From positions 186,001 through 250,000 of the forward strand of contig NZ_QGTG01000003.1 in assembly GCF_003182155.1 (NCBI RefSeq): a stretch of DNA of 64,000 nucleotides, in the 5' to 3' direction. Both the position numbers and the translations under genes were made by a program. Source of the DNA: Chitinophaga sp. S165 (GTDB lineage Bacteria > Bacteroidota > Bacteroidia > Chitinophagales > Chitinophagaceae). Under the pieces are notes generated by a model. It was not told the origin of the DNA. It saw only the letters and a program-made list of their open reading frames with translations, and ran no database searches. Below, piece by piece: positions 17,114 through 26,159 of this stretch. The number at the start of each line of letters is the position of its first letter. Positions within the stretch are counted from its first letter, which is position 1.

Positions 17114-17305
17114 TTATCTTGGTCTTAATAATTCGATCGGAACTGGATGCTCTTTTAAGCTGCGTTTGGCCTGTTCTATTTTTTTGTTGAGAAAGCTACT
17201 TCTACGCAAATCTTCTTCTGAGAAGCTTAGCTTTCCAATCACTGGTTTCTGCCTTTCTTTAAAAATTTTACTAGTCTCTAATGACATATTTTTCTTTCTT
17301 TTCAT
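17114..17305 (-). CDS. Small basic protein paired with DUF6934-like gene (copy 2)
   Basis: 63 residues, the paralogue of the gene at 16278-16469. Both have exactly the same length and end in HP-x-PIELL plus a basic tail. Its ATG overlaps the stop of the upstream gene (ATGA, 17302-17305), the classic signature of translational coupling. An internal Met at codon 7 aligns between both copies. Confidence 0.75.
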   Translation of the reverse strand: MKRKKNMSLETSKIFKERQKPVIGKLSFSEEDLRRSSFLNKKIEQAKRSLKEHPVPIELLRPR

Positions 17306-17634
17306 TTTAAAATATTGCCATAATGATTTATAACGTCTAATACTGTACTTGCTACCGTAGCCAAAACCTTGTCCCGATCGGCATTATTTGAAATTGTCAG
17401 ATCACCAACAATCCTCAAGGTATCATCCCAATCACCGAAACCCAAGTTAAGAATAGGAGTTCCATCTGGCAGTTTCCCTATTTCATTGTATTCAACAACT
17501 TTCTTGATTTGTCCGTTCGGACCAGAACTTTCAAATTCGAAGTTAGCGTGGCTTTTATTGGTCTTAAATGAATACTTCTCTTTGTTCATAACGCTGACGA
17601 AAGTATGTTTTTTGCAATAAGTACTTTTGTTCAT
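17302..17634 (-). CDS. DUF6934-like protein, C-terminally truncated (copy 2)
   Basis: 110 residues, paralogous to 16462-16974 over the whole N-terminal part (FEFESSGPNGQIKKVVEYNE, LNLGFGDWDD, DRDKVLATVASTVLDVI). It stops at HYGNILK, exactly where the full-length copy continues into AVYAKGSTPARTRLYQMGI. The most conserved C-terminal segment is therefore missing (about 60 codons). The deletion leaves the 4-bp coupling to the small gene intact, so the module may still be expressed, or the copy may be decaying. Confidence 0.7.
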   Translation of the reverse strand: MNKSTYCKKHTFVSVMNKEKYSFKTNKSHANFEFESSGPNGQIKKVVEYNEIGKLPDGTPILNLGFGDWDDTLRIVGDLTISNNADRDKVLATVASTVLDVINHYGNILK

Positions 17635-17822
17635 CTTTATTCATTTTTTAGATCGCCACGAGTATGCAGGAAAGTTAAGTAGGAAAGTGCAACGGTTAGG
17701 CGTTCTTTACGAATTGGCGAGATCTTAAATGCAGCGGGCGGATGTTTATATAACCGGATAACAGAGCAATTAACAAAAAAATTTGGTTGTTTTTTTAAAG
17801 CTTATTAATTTATAAAACATTT

Positions 17823-17896
17823 CGGGATGTAGCGCAGCCCGGTAGCGCGCTTCGTTCGGGACGAAGAGGCCGCAAGTTCGAATCTTGTCATCCCGA
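17823..17896 (+). tRNA. tRNA-Pro (anticodon CGG)
   Basis: Acceptor stem CGGGATG/CATCCCG, anticodon stem CTTCG/CGAAG with loop TTCGGGA (anticodon CGG at 17857-17859), T-loop TTCGAAT, and discriminator A. A CCA tail is not fully encoded (CAGG follows). All four arms can be drawn. Confidence 0.93.
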
Positions 17897-17994
17897 CAGG
17901 AAATCTTCGCAAATTGCCATTGTAATTCTACTATAGAAATTGCAGCTACTTATGCAGGGAAATTTCTTACATTCGTATTTAATTCAGCATAAAT

Positions 17995-18180
17995 ATGAAC
18001 CTCATTTATTTATCCCTGCCAGCTGTTGTCATTCTGGATATTTATATCTGGACATGGATCGCCGGATTACTATCCGCGCCGAGCGATCTTGCAGTATTCG
18101 GAGGGATTGTTTGCATTTTCGTAATCCTCACACTACACTACGCGCTATATAAGCTATTAAAATCCAAACTTAAATTATGA
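17995..18180 (+). CDS. Small membrane protein upstream of the prohibitin-like gene
   Basis: 61 residues with two hydrophobic segments (LIYLSLPAVVILDIYIWTW; FGGIVCIFVILTLHYALY) and a basic C-terminus. The stop overlaps the start of the next gene by 4 bp (18177-18180), indicating a coupled operon. This supports it as real and suggests it works with the SPFH protein in the inner membrane. Family not recognised. Confidence 0.65.
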   Translation: MNLIYLSLPAVVILDIYIWTWIAGLLSAPSDLAVFGGIVCIFVILTLHYALYKLLKSKLKL

Positions 18181-18965
18181 AGAAACGATCTATTATTCTG
18201 ATGGTCATTGTTGTTGTGATCGTCCCTATATTCTGTATGATGTGCTGTACCAGGATCGATGCAGGACACGAAGGCATTAGAGTAAAGCAATACGGCAGCG
18301 ATAAAGGAGTGCAGGACATTTCCCTGGTAACGGGAAGGGTGTGGTATAATCCACTGACGGAATCAGTGTATGAATTCCCCATCTTTGTACAGACTGCCGA
18401 TTACAATCCTTTTACCGTAAACGCAAAAGACGGATCTGTATTTACAGTTGATCCTACTATTACCTTCCGTGTTATTCCAGGTAAAAGCCCTGAGATCTTT
18501 AAAAAGTATCGCAAAGGAATAGATGAAATAACAAAAGCAACATTATACAACTATGTACGCGATGCATTTCGTATCCAGTTCAATAAATATACGACCGATA
18601 GTATGATCAGCAGCCGGGAGACCTTTGAAAATTCCGTGCAGCAGCAGCTGACGTCTTCCTTGCTGAAAGAAGGTTTCGATCTGGAACAAATGACCAGTGG
18701 TATCCAGTATCCGGAAACGATCACTCAGGCGATCGATGCAAAGAACAGGGCAGTGCAGCAGGCAATGCAGGTAGAAAATGAACTGAGGGTAACAGAAGCC
18801 AACGCTAAAAAACTGATCATACAGGCAGAGGCCGAAGCAAAGGCAAATTTGCTCCGTCAGCAATCTTTGACTCCACTGCTTATACAGCAGCAGTTCATCG
18901 AAAAATGGGACGGAAAAACGCCTTTATACGGCAATTCTCCTACGTTCTTCAAAAATGTTCAATAA
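18177..18965 (+). CDS. Prohibitin / SPFH (Band 7) family protein
   Basis: 262 residues with one N-terminal membrane segment (SIILMVIVVVIVPIFCM). An SPFH domain follows (AGHEGIRVKQYGSDKG, VWYNPLTESVYEFPIFVQTADY, VDPTITFRVIP) and then a coiled-coil-forming region rich in Ala, Glu and Lys (RAVQQAMQVENELRVTEANA). SPFH proteins build large membrane scaffolds that organise or protect inner-membrane proteins. Translationally coupled to the small membrane protein upstream and followed by a strong terminator, so this is a two-gene operon. Confidence 0.9.
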   Translation: MKKRSIILMVIVVVIVPIFCMMCCTRIDAGHEGIRVKQYGSDKGVQDISLVTGRVWYNPLTESVYEFPIFVQTADYNPFTVNAKDGSVFTVDPTITFRVIPGKSPEIFKKYRKGIDEITKATLYNYVRDAFRIQFNKYTTDSMISSRETFENSVQQQLTSSLLKEGFDLEQMTSGIQYPETITQAIDAKNRAVQQAMQVENELRVTEANAKKLIIQAEAEAKANLLRQQSLTPLLIQQQFIEKWDGKTPLYGNSPTFFKNVQ

Positions 18966-18970
18966 TAAAG

Positions 18971-19003
18971 AAGGCGTCCGATACAAACCGGACGCCTTTT
19001 TTA
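18971..19003 (+). terminator. Terminator after the prohibitin-like operon
   Basis: Perfect 10-bp stem AAGGCGTCCG/CGGACGCCTT followed by TTTTTTA. Confidence 0.88.
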
Positions 19004-19017
19004 GCCTATCAGATATC

Positions 19018-20001
19018 TTAGTTTCTGAACATTGATACAACTAAAGCCTCATCCACTCTGAAAACTGCCATAGGATCATCCTTGTCTGCTTTATGCGGTA
19101 TTACTTTTGTATGTACCAGTATCTGCAGATTACCTTTGGTATACAGACCGAGATCTCCTTCACTTTTTTCAGTGCTGTCAGCATCTGTACGGGCATCCTT
19201 CTTAAAACCGGCATTGCGTATGTCTGCTGCCATGCTCATGAAGTTTTCACCCATAGCAACGTAGGTAATGCGAACACGTGGCTCTGCGCTGAAGAATGTT
19301 TTTTTACCTTCATTAACATAAGTAGAGCTGTCATCATCACTCATTGTCCAGCGGTAGCTGATCTTGTTCAACGCAGGCAGGATACTGTCGCCCGGCATTT
19401 CCAGTATTTTGGTCATATCGGTAACGGTCAGTTTTCTGCTCTTGAAACCTAAAAGGTCCTCCACCATTTCATCGCCCAATAAGATCTTCATCAATGACGG
19501 ATGTTTAGTGGAGTAGATCACTTCTACATGCTGTCCCTTGCTGGCCGCATCATATTGATCGTTGTCTACTTCCTTTTGCCTGCGTACATGTTTTCCTTTT
19601 TTAGTGTAGTAGGAGACAGTCAGTGCGTAGGTACTACTTTTAGAGCTTTTCTTGTAATAACCGTCTACAATTGTAGCAGGTACTCTTTCACCAAATTCTC
19701 TCAGTTCATCGTTTTCGAGTTTGGTGTAGTGCATACAGAATACGACCATCAGGACAATGTTTGCCGGAATGCATACAAACGCCATCTTGTGATACCATTG
19801 TTTGGGGTGTCTGTCCCATTCAGTGATCTCCTCCATATCGGTGAAGTTGGCAAATAACTGCACCATAAAAACAAAGCATAAAATACCTCCTATGATGGCC
19901 AGCATGATAGGCATAGACACATACATCTCGGTCGGCATCCAGCTATAAAAGGTCAGGAATGTAAGTAGGAGCAGTACGCCCCAGGTAATTCTTCTGTTCA
20001 T
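19018..20001 (-). CDS. Membrane protein, DUF3592-like
   Basis: 327 residues. Three hydrophobic segments occur in the first ~110 residues (VLLLLTFLTFYSW; IMLAIIGGILCFVFMVQLF; MAFVCIPANIVLMVVFCMHY). A soluble β-rich part follows: RVPATIVDGYYKKSSKSSTYALTVSYY resembles the DUF3592 extracytoplasmic domain. The C-terminal half is unassigned. No operon partner; convergent with the prohibitin operon and divergent from the adhesin gene. Function unknown. Confidence 0.7.
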   Translation of the reverse strand: MNRRITWGVLLLLTFLTFYSWMPTEMYVSMPIMLAIIGGILCFVFMVQLFANFTDMEEITEWDRHPKQWYHKMAFVCIPANIVLMVVFCMHYTKLENDELREFGERVPATIVDGYYKKSSKSSTYALTVSYYTKKGKHVRRQKEVDNDQYDAASKGQHVEVIYSTKHPSLMKILLGDEMVEDLLGFKSRKLTVTDMTKILEMPGDSILPALNKISYRWTMSDDDSSTYVNEGKKTFFSAEPRVRITYVAMGENFMSMAADIRNAGFKKDARTDADSTEKSEGDLGLYTKGNLQILVHTKVIPHKADKDDPMAVFRVDEALVVSMFRN

Positions 20002-20298
20002 ATGTATAGGGTTGTAGTGTATAGTTGACAGATTTGTGTCGTAGTAATAAGCTGTTCGCAGTCAATGTATTGTCCCAGGCTATCGTAAACTAACTGCAAA
20101 TATACATTTTTTAATATATGAAGTTCCCCTGCCGGCTTTTTAAATTATTATTTTATTAACTATTTTAATGTATTTTACAAAAGAACACGATTGAAAGCCT
20201 CTGTAGTAGCTTGTTTTGGTTTAGGTGATGATAATGAAATAGTTAGCCATTGACGCATATCTATACCTGAAAGACGATTCCCTATAATTATAAATCTG

Positions 20299-22725
20299 AT
20301 GCCAAAATTTTTACTACTACCCTCATTCCTGTTATTGTTTCATAGTCAGTTATTTGCACAATTTGCAGACGAAGGAACAGGAACTCTGAAGAACATTGTG
20401 TGGTGGCTGGACTGGGCAAATATGACGATTGAAGACGGAGCAACCAAAACGTTTACAACCGCGGACGGATTAACGATCACCGCTACGTTCTCCGGCGTTA
20501 CCGGAACACCGTTGGCGCCTAAGATCATGAACACATGGAGTGGCGCAGTGTTGAAGAATCATTATAACTTCTCGGACCTGGCTATCCAGCCTGCATTATT
20601 TGCTCCGAATAACTTTAATAACAGCCAGTTTACGATAAGTCTGCAAGCCACGCGGAGAGGGAGACCGGTTGCTTTTACACTGGTAGCCAGTGATGCAGAA
20701 GCATGTAATTCCCTGGAAATACTTGTATTGAAGACAACATCCGGTAACTGGCGGACCCTGGAATTCTTCAAAAATTCATCGCAGGTAAACAATCCAACTA
20801 CCGGATGCGGTACACAAACGATCAATATCTCTGAGACATACGGCGGCGTTCCCGGCGTCGGACAATTGCCTGTCATGGCTACGGATGTTCCTTCAACGGG
20901 AACGGTAACCGTGGACGTAGGTCTGTTGAGGACCACACACGGCAGCAGTGCCGTGGCTTTTGGCATTATCGCTGCCGTTGATGAGGGTGATCTTCCTGCC
21001 ACTTATGGCTATGCTTCTCATCAACTGGTATATACTACACAGAATCCTTGTAGCAACGGTGTGCCTCTGCCTGTCACATCCCTGTCAGGCGATCTGAAAC
21101 TAGGTAGTATTGCCGGTGATGCGGACTCTCCGGGTATGACTGACGATAATGTGAACGGACAGGACGAAGAAGCAGTGACTGCCTTCCGCGATTATAATGG
21201 CAATGGCAGTTACGACGTAACTGTTCCGCTGAGCAATACTACAGGTAAAACCGCCTACCTCACAGGTTGGTTTGATTATAACAGGAACGGTGTTTTTGAT
21301 ACGAACGAATCTGCTACAACTACTGTACCTCCCAATGCTACTGTCGCTATTTTGAACTGGACTTCGCTGCCAGGCGGTTTCGTTTCAGGAAGGGTGCAGC
21401 AATTTGGATTCAGGTTCCGTTTATCTACCGATCAACAGGCGCTTAGAATACCTACTGGCTTCGCGCCGGATGGAGAAGTTGAGGATTATCTTGTTAGCAT
21501 TAAATCGCCCTGCTCCGCAAATATTAATACGCTTGCTAACATGGTGCTCTGCGCAGGGAAACCGGCCCAGTTAAATGCGAGTGGCGGCATCCGGTATAAA
21601 TGGACGCCTGCTACCGGACTATCGGCCGATTCAATTCCTGACCCGGTTGCAACACCAATGAACACAACTACATATACTGTAAGCGGCGTGGATGCTTCAG
21701 GTTGTCCGGGTTCAGCTACACTGACGATCTATGTTAATCCATCTCCTGTGTTCACCAAAAGAAGCGATACCGCTATATGCGCCGGTAACAGCCTGCAACT
21801 ATCAGCAATTTCTGATGTACCTGCTACTTACAGCTGGTGGCCCGATTCTTCGTTGGACAGAAGTACGGTGCCTACCCCCGTCGCTACGCCATCGTCAACC
21901 ACCAGTTATACAGTAACAGCTACGACAATATATGGCTGCAGCAGTAAATCCGCAATCAATATCACGGTCAATCCTGCGCCGGATATGAGAGTAATACCAG
22001 ATACGCCTGTAGTATGCCTGGGCCAGTCTGTTGAGATCCTGGCGAGAGGCGCTGATGTTTTTGAGTGGTATACAGATACTGATTCGTTGCTAACCACTAA
22101 CGCGCTGATCAGGGTAGCGCCCATGTATGACTCTACGTTCAAGATCTATATGGAGCATCATACCTGTGCCGTATCAGATACTTTTCTTGTACCGGTGAAA
22201 GTGTATGACCTTCCTGTTACATCAGTGGCTAAATCAGGTGATGTAGATTGCGCACATCCGGAAATTTTACTGGAAGCGACAGGCGGAGTTTATTACAACT
22301 GGCAGCCTGTAGTTGGTATGGTTAACAACCTGGTGGCAAACCCTGTAGCATCTCCGCTGAAGACCACTACCTATGAAGTGACTGTGATGGACGAACATGG
22401 CTGTACACAGGTAGAAACGATCACCGTGAATGTGGATATTGATCTGGCATTTACACGGTATCCTATTCCCACAGCTTTTACGCCTAATGGTGATGGAATG
22501 AATGACTGTTTCGGATTAAAGTTCTGGGGAGCAACAAATACGTTCGAATTCAGTGTGTTCAACAGGATAGGCAATCTGGTGTTTACTACACGTTATCCCG
22601 GTGAATGCTGGGATGGGACCTTTAAAGGAATGCCACAACCGGCGGGTTCCTACGTTTACATGATAAAAGCGAAAACGATCTGCGGTGATGTGTTGAGGAA
22701 AGGCACGGTAGTATTGGCACGTTAA
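20299..22725 (+). CDS. Large secreted adhesin-like protein with T9SS type B sorting domain
   Basis: 808 residues. A signal peptide ends near residue 21 (SQLFAQFADEG). Residues ~25-250 resemble the non-repetitive adhesin domain of CshA (NIVWWLDWANMTIEDGATKT). A GEVEDY-type domain ends in FAPDGEVEDYLVSI near residue 398. Then come three to four Ig/PKD-like repeats, each containing a P-x-A-T-P/S-x-x-T-T-x-Y-T/E-V signature (for example VATPMNTTTYTVS, VATPSSTTSYTVT, VASPLKTTTYEVT). The last ~90 residues are the CHU_C sorting domain (IPTAFTPNGDGMNDCF ... VFNRIGNLVFTTRYPGECWDGTFKG). It is therefore exported by the type IX system and attached to the outer surface, probably for adhesion or gliding. 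Confidence 0.9.
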   Translation: MPKFLLLPSFLLLFHSQLFAQFADEGTGTLKNIVWWLDWANMTIEDGATKTFTTADGLTITATFSGVTGTPLAPKIMNTWSGAVLKNHYNFSDLAIQPALFAPNNFNNSQFTISLQATRRGRPVAFTLVASDAEACNSLEILVLKTTSGNWRTLEFFKNSSQVNNPTTGCGTQTINISETYGGVPGVGQLPVMATDVPSTGTVTVDVGLLRTTHGSSAVAFGIIAAVDEGDLPATYGYASHQLVYTTQNPCSNGVPLPVTSLSGDLKLGSIAGDADSPGMTDDNVNGQDEEAVTAFRDYNGNGSYDVTVPLSNTTGKTAYLTGWFDYNRNGVFDTNESATTTVPPNATVAILNWTSLPGGFVSGRVQQFGFRFRLSTDQQALRIPTGFAPDGEVEDYLVSIKSPCSANINTLANMVLCAGKPAQLNASGGIRYKWTPATGLSADSIPDPVATPMNTTTYTVSGVDASGCPGSATLTIYVNPSPVFTKRSDTAICAGNSLQLSAISDVPATYSWWPDSSLDRSTVPTPVATPSSTTSYTVTATTIYGCSSKSAINITVNPAPDMRVIPDTPVVCLGQSVEILARGADVFEWYTDTDSLLTTNALIRVAPMYDSTFKIYMEHHTCAVSDTFLVPVKVYDLPVTSVAKSGDVDCAHPEILLEATGGVYYNWQPVVGMVNNLVANPVASPLKTTTYEVTVMDEHGCTQVETITVNVDIDLAFTRYPIPTAFTPNGDGMNDCFGLKFWGATNTFEFSVFNRIGNLVFTTRYPGECWDGTFKGMPQPAGSYVYMIKAKTICGDVLRKGTVVLAR

Positions 22726-22731
22726 AAAAAT

Positions 22732-22759
22732 GAGGCCATCCGCCATGGCGGACAGCCTC
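22732..22759 (-). terminator. Terminator after the GH47 gene (minus strand)
   Basis: Two-part hairpin: GAGGC/GCCTC outside and CCGCC/GGCGG inside. On the minus strand it is followed by ATTTTTTTAA. It also lies just after the adhesin stop, so it may serve both. Confidence 0.7.
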
Positions 22760-22782
22760 TCCTGTATATAGCGCTGGTTAAC

Positions 22783-24156
22783 TTACTGACTGATACCTAA
22801 ACGCCTTTCTATTTCCGAGGGTTTGAAGTCTGCAATTTTGAAAGGATTAGCGCCGGTATTAAACACATATTCCGCCGTATTAAAGCCACTATCCGGCGTA
22901 AACAGGAGGTAGAAGTACTTCATTGTTTCCGCAAAGAAATACATAGGTAATTCATTATGCTGTTGTTTGCTTCGCACGTCTGTCACCGATGAAAAGGCCG
23001 TAGCTGTTTTACAGTATTTCAGTATATCGTTGTAATATTGTTTCCCCATCTGGAGGTAGCTGGTATCCTTTGTATAATCGTACAGGTACCAGGCAGATTC
23101 TACGATCTCAGCATTCAACTCATAAGATGAAGAGTAGGGGACCTTTTTGCGATAATCATAGATCATTGGTTCGAGCCCGTACCGTTTCCAGAGATCATTC
23201 CAGGTGCGCTGGAGTTTGGCCGCTGTTTCAGCATCATCATCAATGCATAGTAACGCAGGGAAGAACGCATCGTAAAGGGTCACCGCGCTATTCCTCATTT
23301 CGCCTGAATACATGTCTGTTTTTCTGTACCATAGCGCCGTATCGTTTTCTTCTGCATCATACTTATGAACGGCTGTAATGGTCTGTTCCCACATCTGTTT
23401 GATCTCGGGATCTTTGAACAGGAGCCAGGTCTTCAACAGGTATTCGTAATAAACATCTCCGCCAGCGCCAATAAAACTGACTGTTTCCAGCCATTCACCG
23501 GTTTCATTATTGATCACATTTCCAACAAGGTTGATCGGCGATCGTCTTCCATACACAGCGAGCGTCGCCTTCTTCGCCGCCTGATAATATTTCCGGTCCT
23601 TTGTGTAATAACTCAGGATGCCCATTTCAAAAGTATAAGCCGCTGCTTCGGCGGTGTTCATCTTTTCTCCTCTTGCCTTACCGGTTTTCAGATTAACCCA
23701 GTAATAGGGAATACCTGTCGGAGATTTGAAAGCCTGTAACAACCGGTCGCCCAGATCTTTTGACTGTTCCAATACCTTTGGATTGTGTGTGTAGGAATAC
23801 ATGGCAAGCAATCCCCCCAGTACACGTTTGTTCATGTCAAAGGTCTTCACATATATATCTGTATTAAAACGGCAGCTGTCAGTAATATACTTCTCGATCT
23901 CTTTGGCCTGTTTCTGAAGGCCCATCACTTTCATCGTGCTGTATGCGTCAACCGGAGAGATATGCAACGGTTGTTCATACCAGTCCTTATACTGTTTAGT
24001 CAGCGGCAGTAATACATCATGCCCCCAGGCGTATCGTTTATAGGTATCCCAGGCCTTTACAAATTCCTGTTTTACACTATTCGACAGGTCCGCTGTCTGG
24101 GCTTTCATAGGTAGGTAGGTGATCATGGCTGCGGCAGCCAGGATGCATTTTTTCAT
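22783..24156 (-). CDS. Secreted glycoside hydrolase family 47-like α-mannosidase
   Basis: 457 residues with a Sec signal peptide (MKKCILAAAAMITYLPMKAQ). An (α/α)7-type helical barrel is suggested by GH47 landmarks: VDAYSTMKVMGLQ, KTFDMNKRVLGGLLAMYSYT, MNTAEAAAYTFEMGILSYYT, and the C-terminal AEYVFNTGANPF, where the family has an E-Y-V-F-N-T-E-A-H-P calcium-binding threonine motif. GH47 enzymes hydrolyse α-1,2-mannose. The A-N-P in place of A-H-P is a small deviation. Secreted, presumably periplasmic. The family is well known in eukaryotes and less common in bacteria. Two AraC regulators follow upstream on the same strand. Confidence 0.78.
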   Translation of the reverse strand: MKKCILAAAAMITYLPMKAQTADLSNSVKQEFVKAWDTYKRYAWGHDVLLPLTKQYKDWYEQPLHISPVDAYSTMKVMGLQKQAKEIEKYITDSCRFNTDIYVKTFDMNKRVLGGLLAMYSYTHNPKVLEQSKDLGDRLLQAFKSPTGIPYYWVNLKTGKARGEKMNTAEAAAYTFEMGILSYYTKDRKYYQAAKKATLAVYGRRSPINLVGNVINNETGEWLETVSFIGAGGDVYYEYLLKTWLLFKDPEIKQMWEQTITAVHKYDAEENDTALWYRKTDMYSGEMRNSAVTLYDAFFPALLCIDDDAETAAKLQRTWNDLWKRYGLEPMIYDYRKKVPYSSSYELNAEIVESAWYLYDYTKDTSYLQMGKQYYNDILKYCKTATAFSSVTDVRSKQQHNELPMYFFAETMKYFYLLFTPDSGFNTAEYVFNTGANPFKIADFKPSEIERRLGISQ

Positions 24157-24238
24157 CGGATACTAAATTATAGCCTGCAAAATTAATAAAGCGCTCATAC
24201 TATTGCGCTAACAGATATATTTTTTACGGTATAACGAT

Positions 24239-25078
24239 CTATGACATGCGCTGATGCCGTTCGCGGTATTGTGAAGGCGTTTGCTGATAGATAGCCTGGA
24301 ATTGTTTGTAGAAGTGTCCGAGGTTATTAAAACCACAATCGTGGCAGATACTCTTAATAGGGGCGTTAGTGATCGCTAATTGCCTGGCTGCGAATTGCAT
24401 ACGTAACTCCGCTACTAATGTGGACAAGGTTTTATCATAACATTTGCGGACGGTCCTGTTAACATAGTCAATGTTACGGCCGCAGATAGAGGCAAAACCA
24501 CGTGCGCCCAGACGAAAGATGTCCGGTTGTGCCGGAAACTGCTGCACCGCGTTATTCAGCCAGGCTGGAATGTCCTGGTTATCAGGTTGGTTTTCGGTAG
24601 GCAATAACAATTTAAAAAGAGATAACAGGAAACTGTCCAGGTAGACGGGGGAGCTTTGATGTTTCCAGATCTTCTCCGCCAGGTGGGTCACATTACGTAA
24701 CACGGTGACGTCGAGTGAGGCCTGATAGGGAAGAGGTCCTTTTTTCCAGAAGAAGTCTTCCGTTTCGCTGAAGTACCTTTTACGGAAATACTGTACCGTT
24801 TTGATCGGAAAAGCCAGGTTCATCATGGTGATGCCTTGCCGGTTGGAAATGAAGGTATGCTGATCCTCAGGGCGCATCATTACCAGGTCGCCCGTATTGA
24901 GGGGCATTTTTTTCCCGTTAATGAGGTGAGTGCCACTACCATGTTCGATCCAGAATATTTCAGCGTAATCGTGATTATGCAGGGATATATCATCACGCGA
25001 GAAGATCTTCACCCGTGCGAGGTGGAATATCTCGCCCCCGGTAATAAAGTGGCGTAGTAAAAACTTAGTAACTTTCAT
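24239..25078 (-). CDS. AraC family regulator with N-terminal cupin sensor
   Basis: 279 residues. The cupin domain (HNHDYAEIFWIEHGSGTHLINGKK, then NTGDLVMMRPEDQHTF) binds a small effector. The C-terminal HTH includes FNNLGHFYKQFQAIYQQTPSQYR. Rhamnose/arabinose-type cupin-AraC proteins often regulate sugar use. The flanking genes (GH47 mannosidase, GH130 phosphorylase) suggest a glycan signal (inference). Start at 25078 by the ATG of MKVTKFLLRH. Confidence 0.88.
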   Translation of the reverse strand: MKVTKFLLRHFITGGEIFHLARVKIFSRDDISLHNHDYAEIFWIEHGSGTHLINGKKMPLNTGDLVMMRPEDQHTFISNRQGITMMNLAFPIKTVQYFRKRYFSETEDFFWKKGPLPYQASLDVTVLRNVTHLAEKIWKHQSSPVYLDSFLLSLFKLLLPTENQPDNQDIPAWLNNAVQQFPAQPDIFRLGARGFASICGRNIDYVNRTVRKCYDKTLSTLVAELRMQFAARQLAITNAPIKSICHDCGFNNLGHFYKQFQAIYQQTPSQYRERHQRMS

Positions 25079-25158
25079 AACTTGTCCCCGACTGGCTTAA
25101 AGTTAGCATTTTTTTATGCAGATGTGCCTGGCGGAGAGGAAGTCGGACCGAATAGTAT

Positions 25159-25953
25159 TTAAACGAGGGATGGGGCTACCCCATAAGTCTTTTTGAAGGC
25201 GAAGGAAAAATGGGAGAGATCTTCAAACCCTACTTCCAGGTATACGTCTGATGGCTTTTTCTTTTTTTCCTTGATCTGGAAATAGGCTTCCTGTAATCTT
25301 TTCTGTTGCAACCAGCGACTGGGGGAAGCGTGAAAGATCTTCTCAAAATCCCGCTTGAACGTGGCCAGGCTTCTGCCTGTTAAATAAGCAAAACGCCTGA
25401 GGTCCACATTAAATCTGTAGTGCCTGTTCATGAATTCCTCAAGATCAATTTTCCCGGGCTCACTAAAGTCGAACAGCAAATTTTTAACATCGGGCGTCTG
25501 ATGGAGCAGGAGTAATAATGCCTCCCGTTGTTTCAGAACAGCCAGTTCATTGTTGATCTGTAAATGATGATATGGGGCCAGCGATTCAAAATAAGCTTTA
25601 AACAGGCTATCCGCGGCAAATTGTATAAAGGGAGTACCCTGATAAGGGCCGGACGCAATTGTGTCATTTTCGGCGCTATAATCGCGAAGGAATGATTGCT
25701 CCAGGAAGATGCTGAATGACTTCATTTCGCCACCTGGCCCGGGGTATTTCATGACCCTGGTGAGCAGGTTCCTTTTGATGAAAAGTGTTTGACCAGGCAT
25801 CAGTTCATGCCGCCCGTCAGCGGTGTAAAATGCCACGCTGCCTGCAATAACATGGGTCAGCACATGCTCCGGTACACATTGCTCAGACTCATTGTGCCGG
25901 CTGGTATAACAGGAGTATAAGAAATTTGATATAACCGGTTCCGGATTGACCAT
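25159..25953 (-). CDS. AraC family transcriptional regulator
   Basis: 264 residues. N-terminal cupin-like part (HVLTHVIAGSVAFYTADGRHELMPGQ), C-terminal HTH (FAYLTGRSLATFKRDFEKIF; PSDVYLEVGFEDLSHFSFAFKKTYG). It resembles the ExsA/AraC subclass without a large sensor. It sits 80 bp upstream of another AraC gene on the same strand, so the two may be co-transcribed. Targets unknown. Confidence 0.88.
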   Translation of the reverse strand: MVNPEPVISNFLYSCYTSRHNESEQCVPEHVLTHVIAGSVAFYTADGRHELMPGQTLFIKRNLLTRVMKYPGPGGEMKSFSIFLEQSFLRDYSAENDTIASGPYQGTPFIQFAADSLFKAYFESLAPYHHLQINNELAVLKQREALLLLLHQTPDVKNLLFDFSEPGKIDLEEFMNRHYRFNVDLRRFAYLTGRSLATFKRDFEKIFHASPSRWLQQKRLQEAYFQIKEKKKKPSDVYLEVGFEDLSHFSFAFKKTYGVAPSLV

Positions 25954-26159
25954 GATTATCAGCTTTTTAGCAAAGGTACACCTTCCATGTATAGCTTGCT
26001 TTGTTCATTGGCTCAAATATTGTTTGCTAGAAAGCTCAATGTAGCAGGCGTCAACTTACTCAGCTACACGAATCGAACGGTAACGCTGCTACGTGATATA
26101 ATACATTAACGCTAAAAGAGTTATCTTTATAAGTATATATCTTTTTTTAACCCACTAGA

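Noticed and set aside
17823..17896. tRNA-Pro as an integration site for a mobile element
   Set aside because: No integrase, no direct repeat of the tRNA 3' end and no clear foreign gene cluster was seen next to it.
22732..22759. Hairpin after the adhesin gene as a plus-strand terminator
   Set aside because: The T-rich side is on the minus strand, so it is assigned to the GH47 gene.
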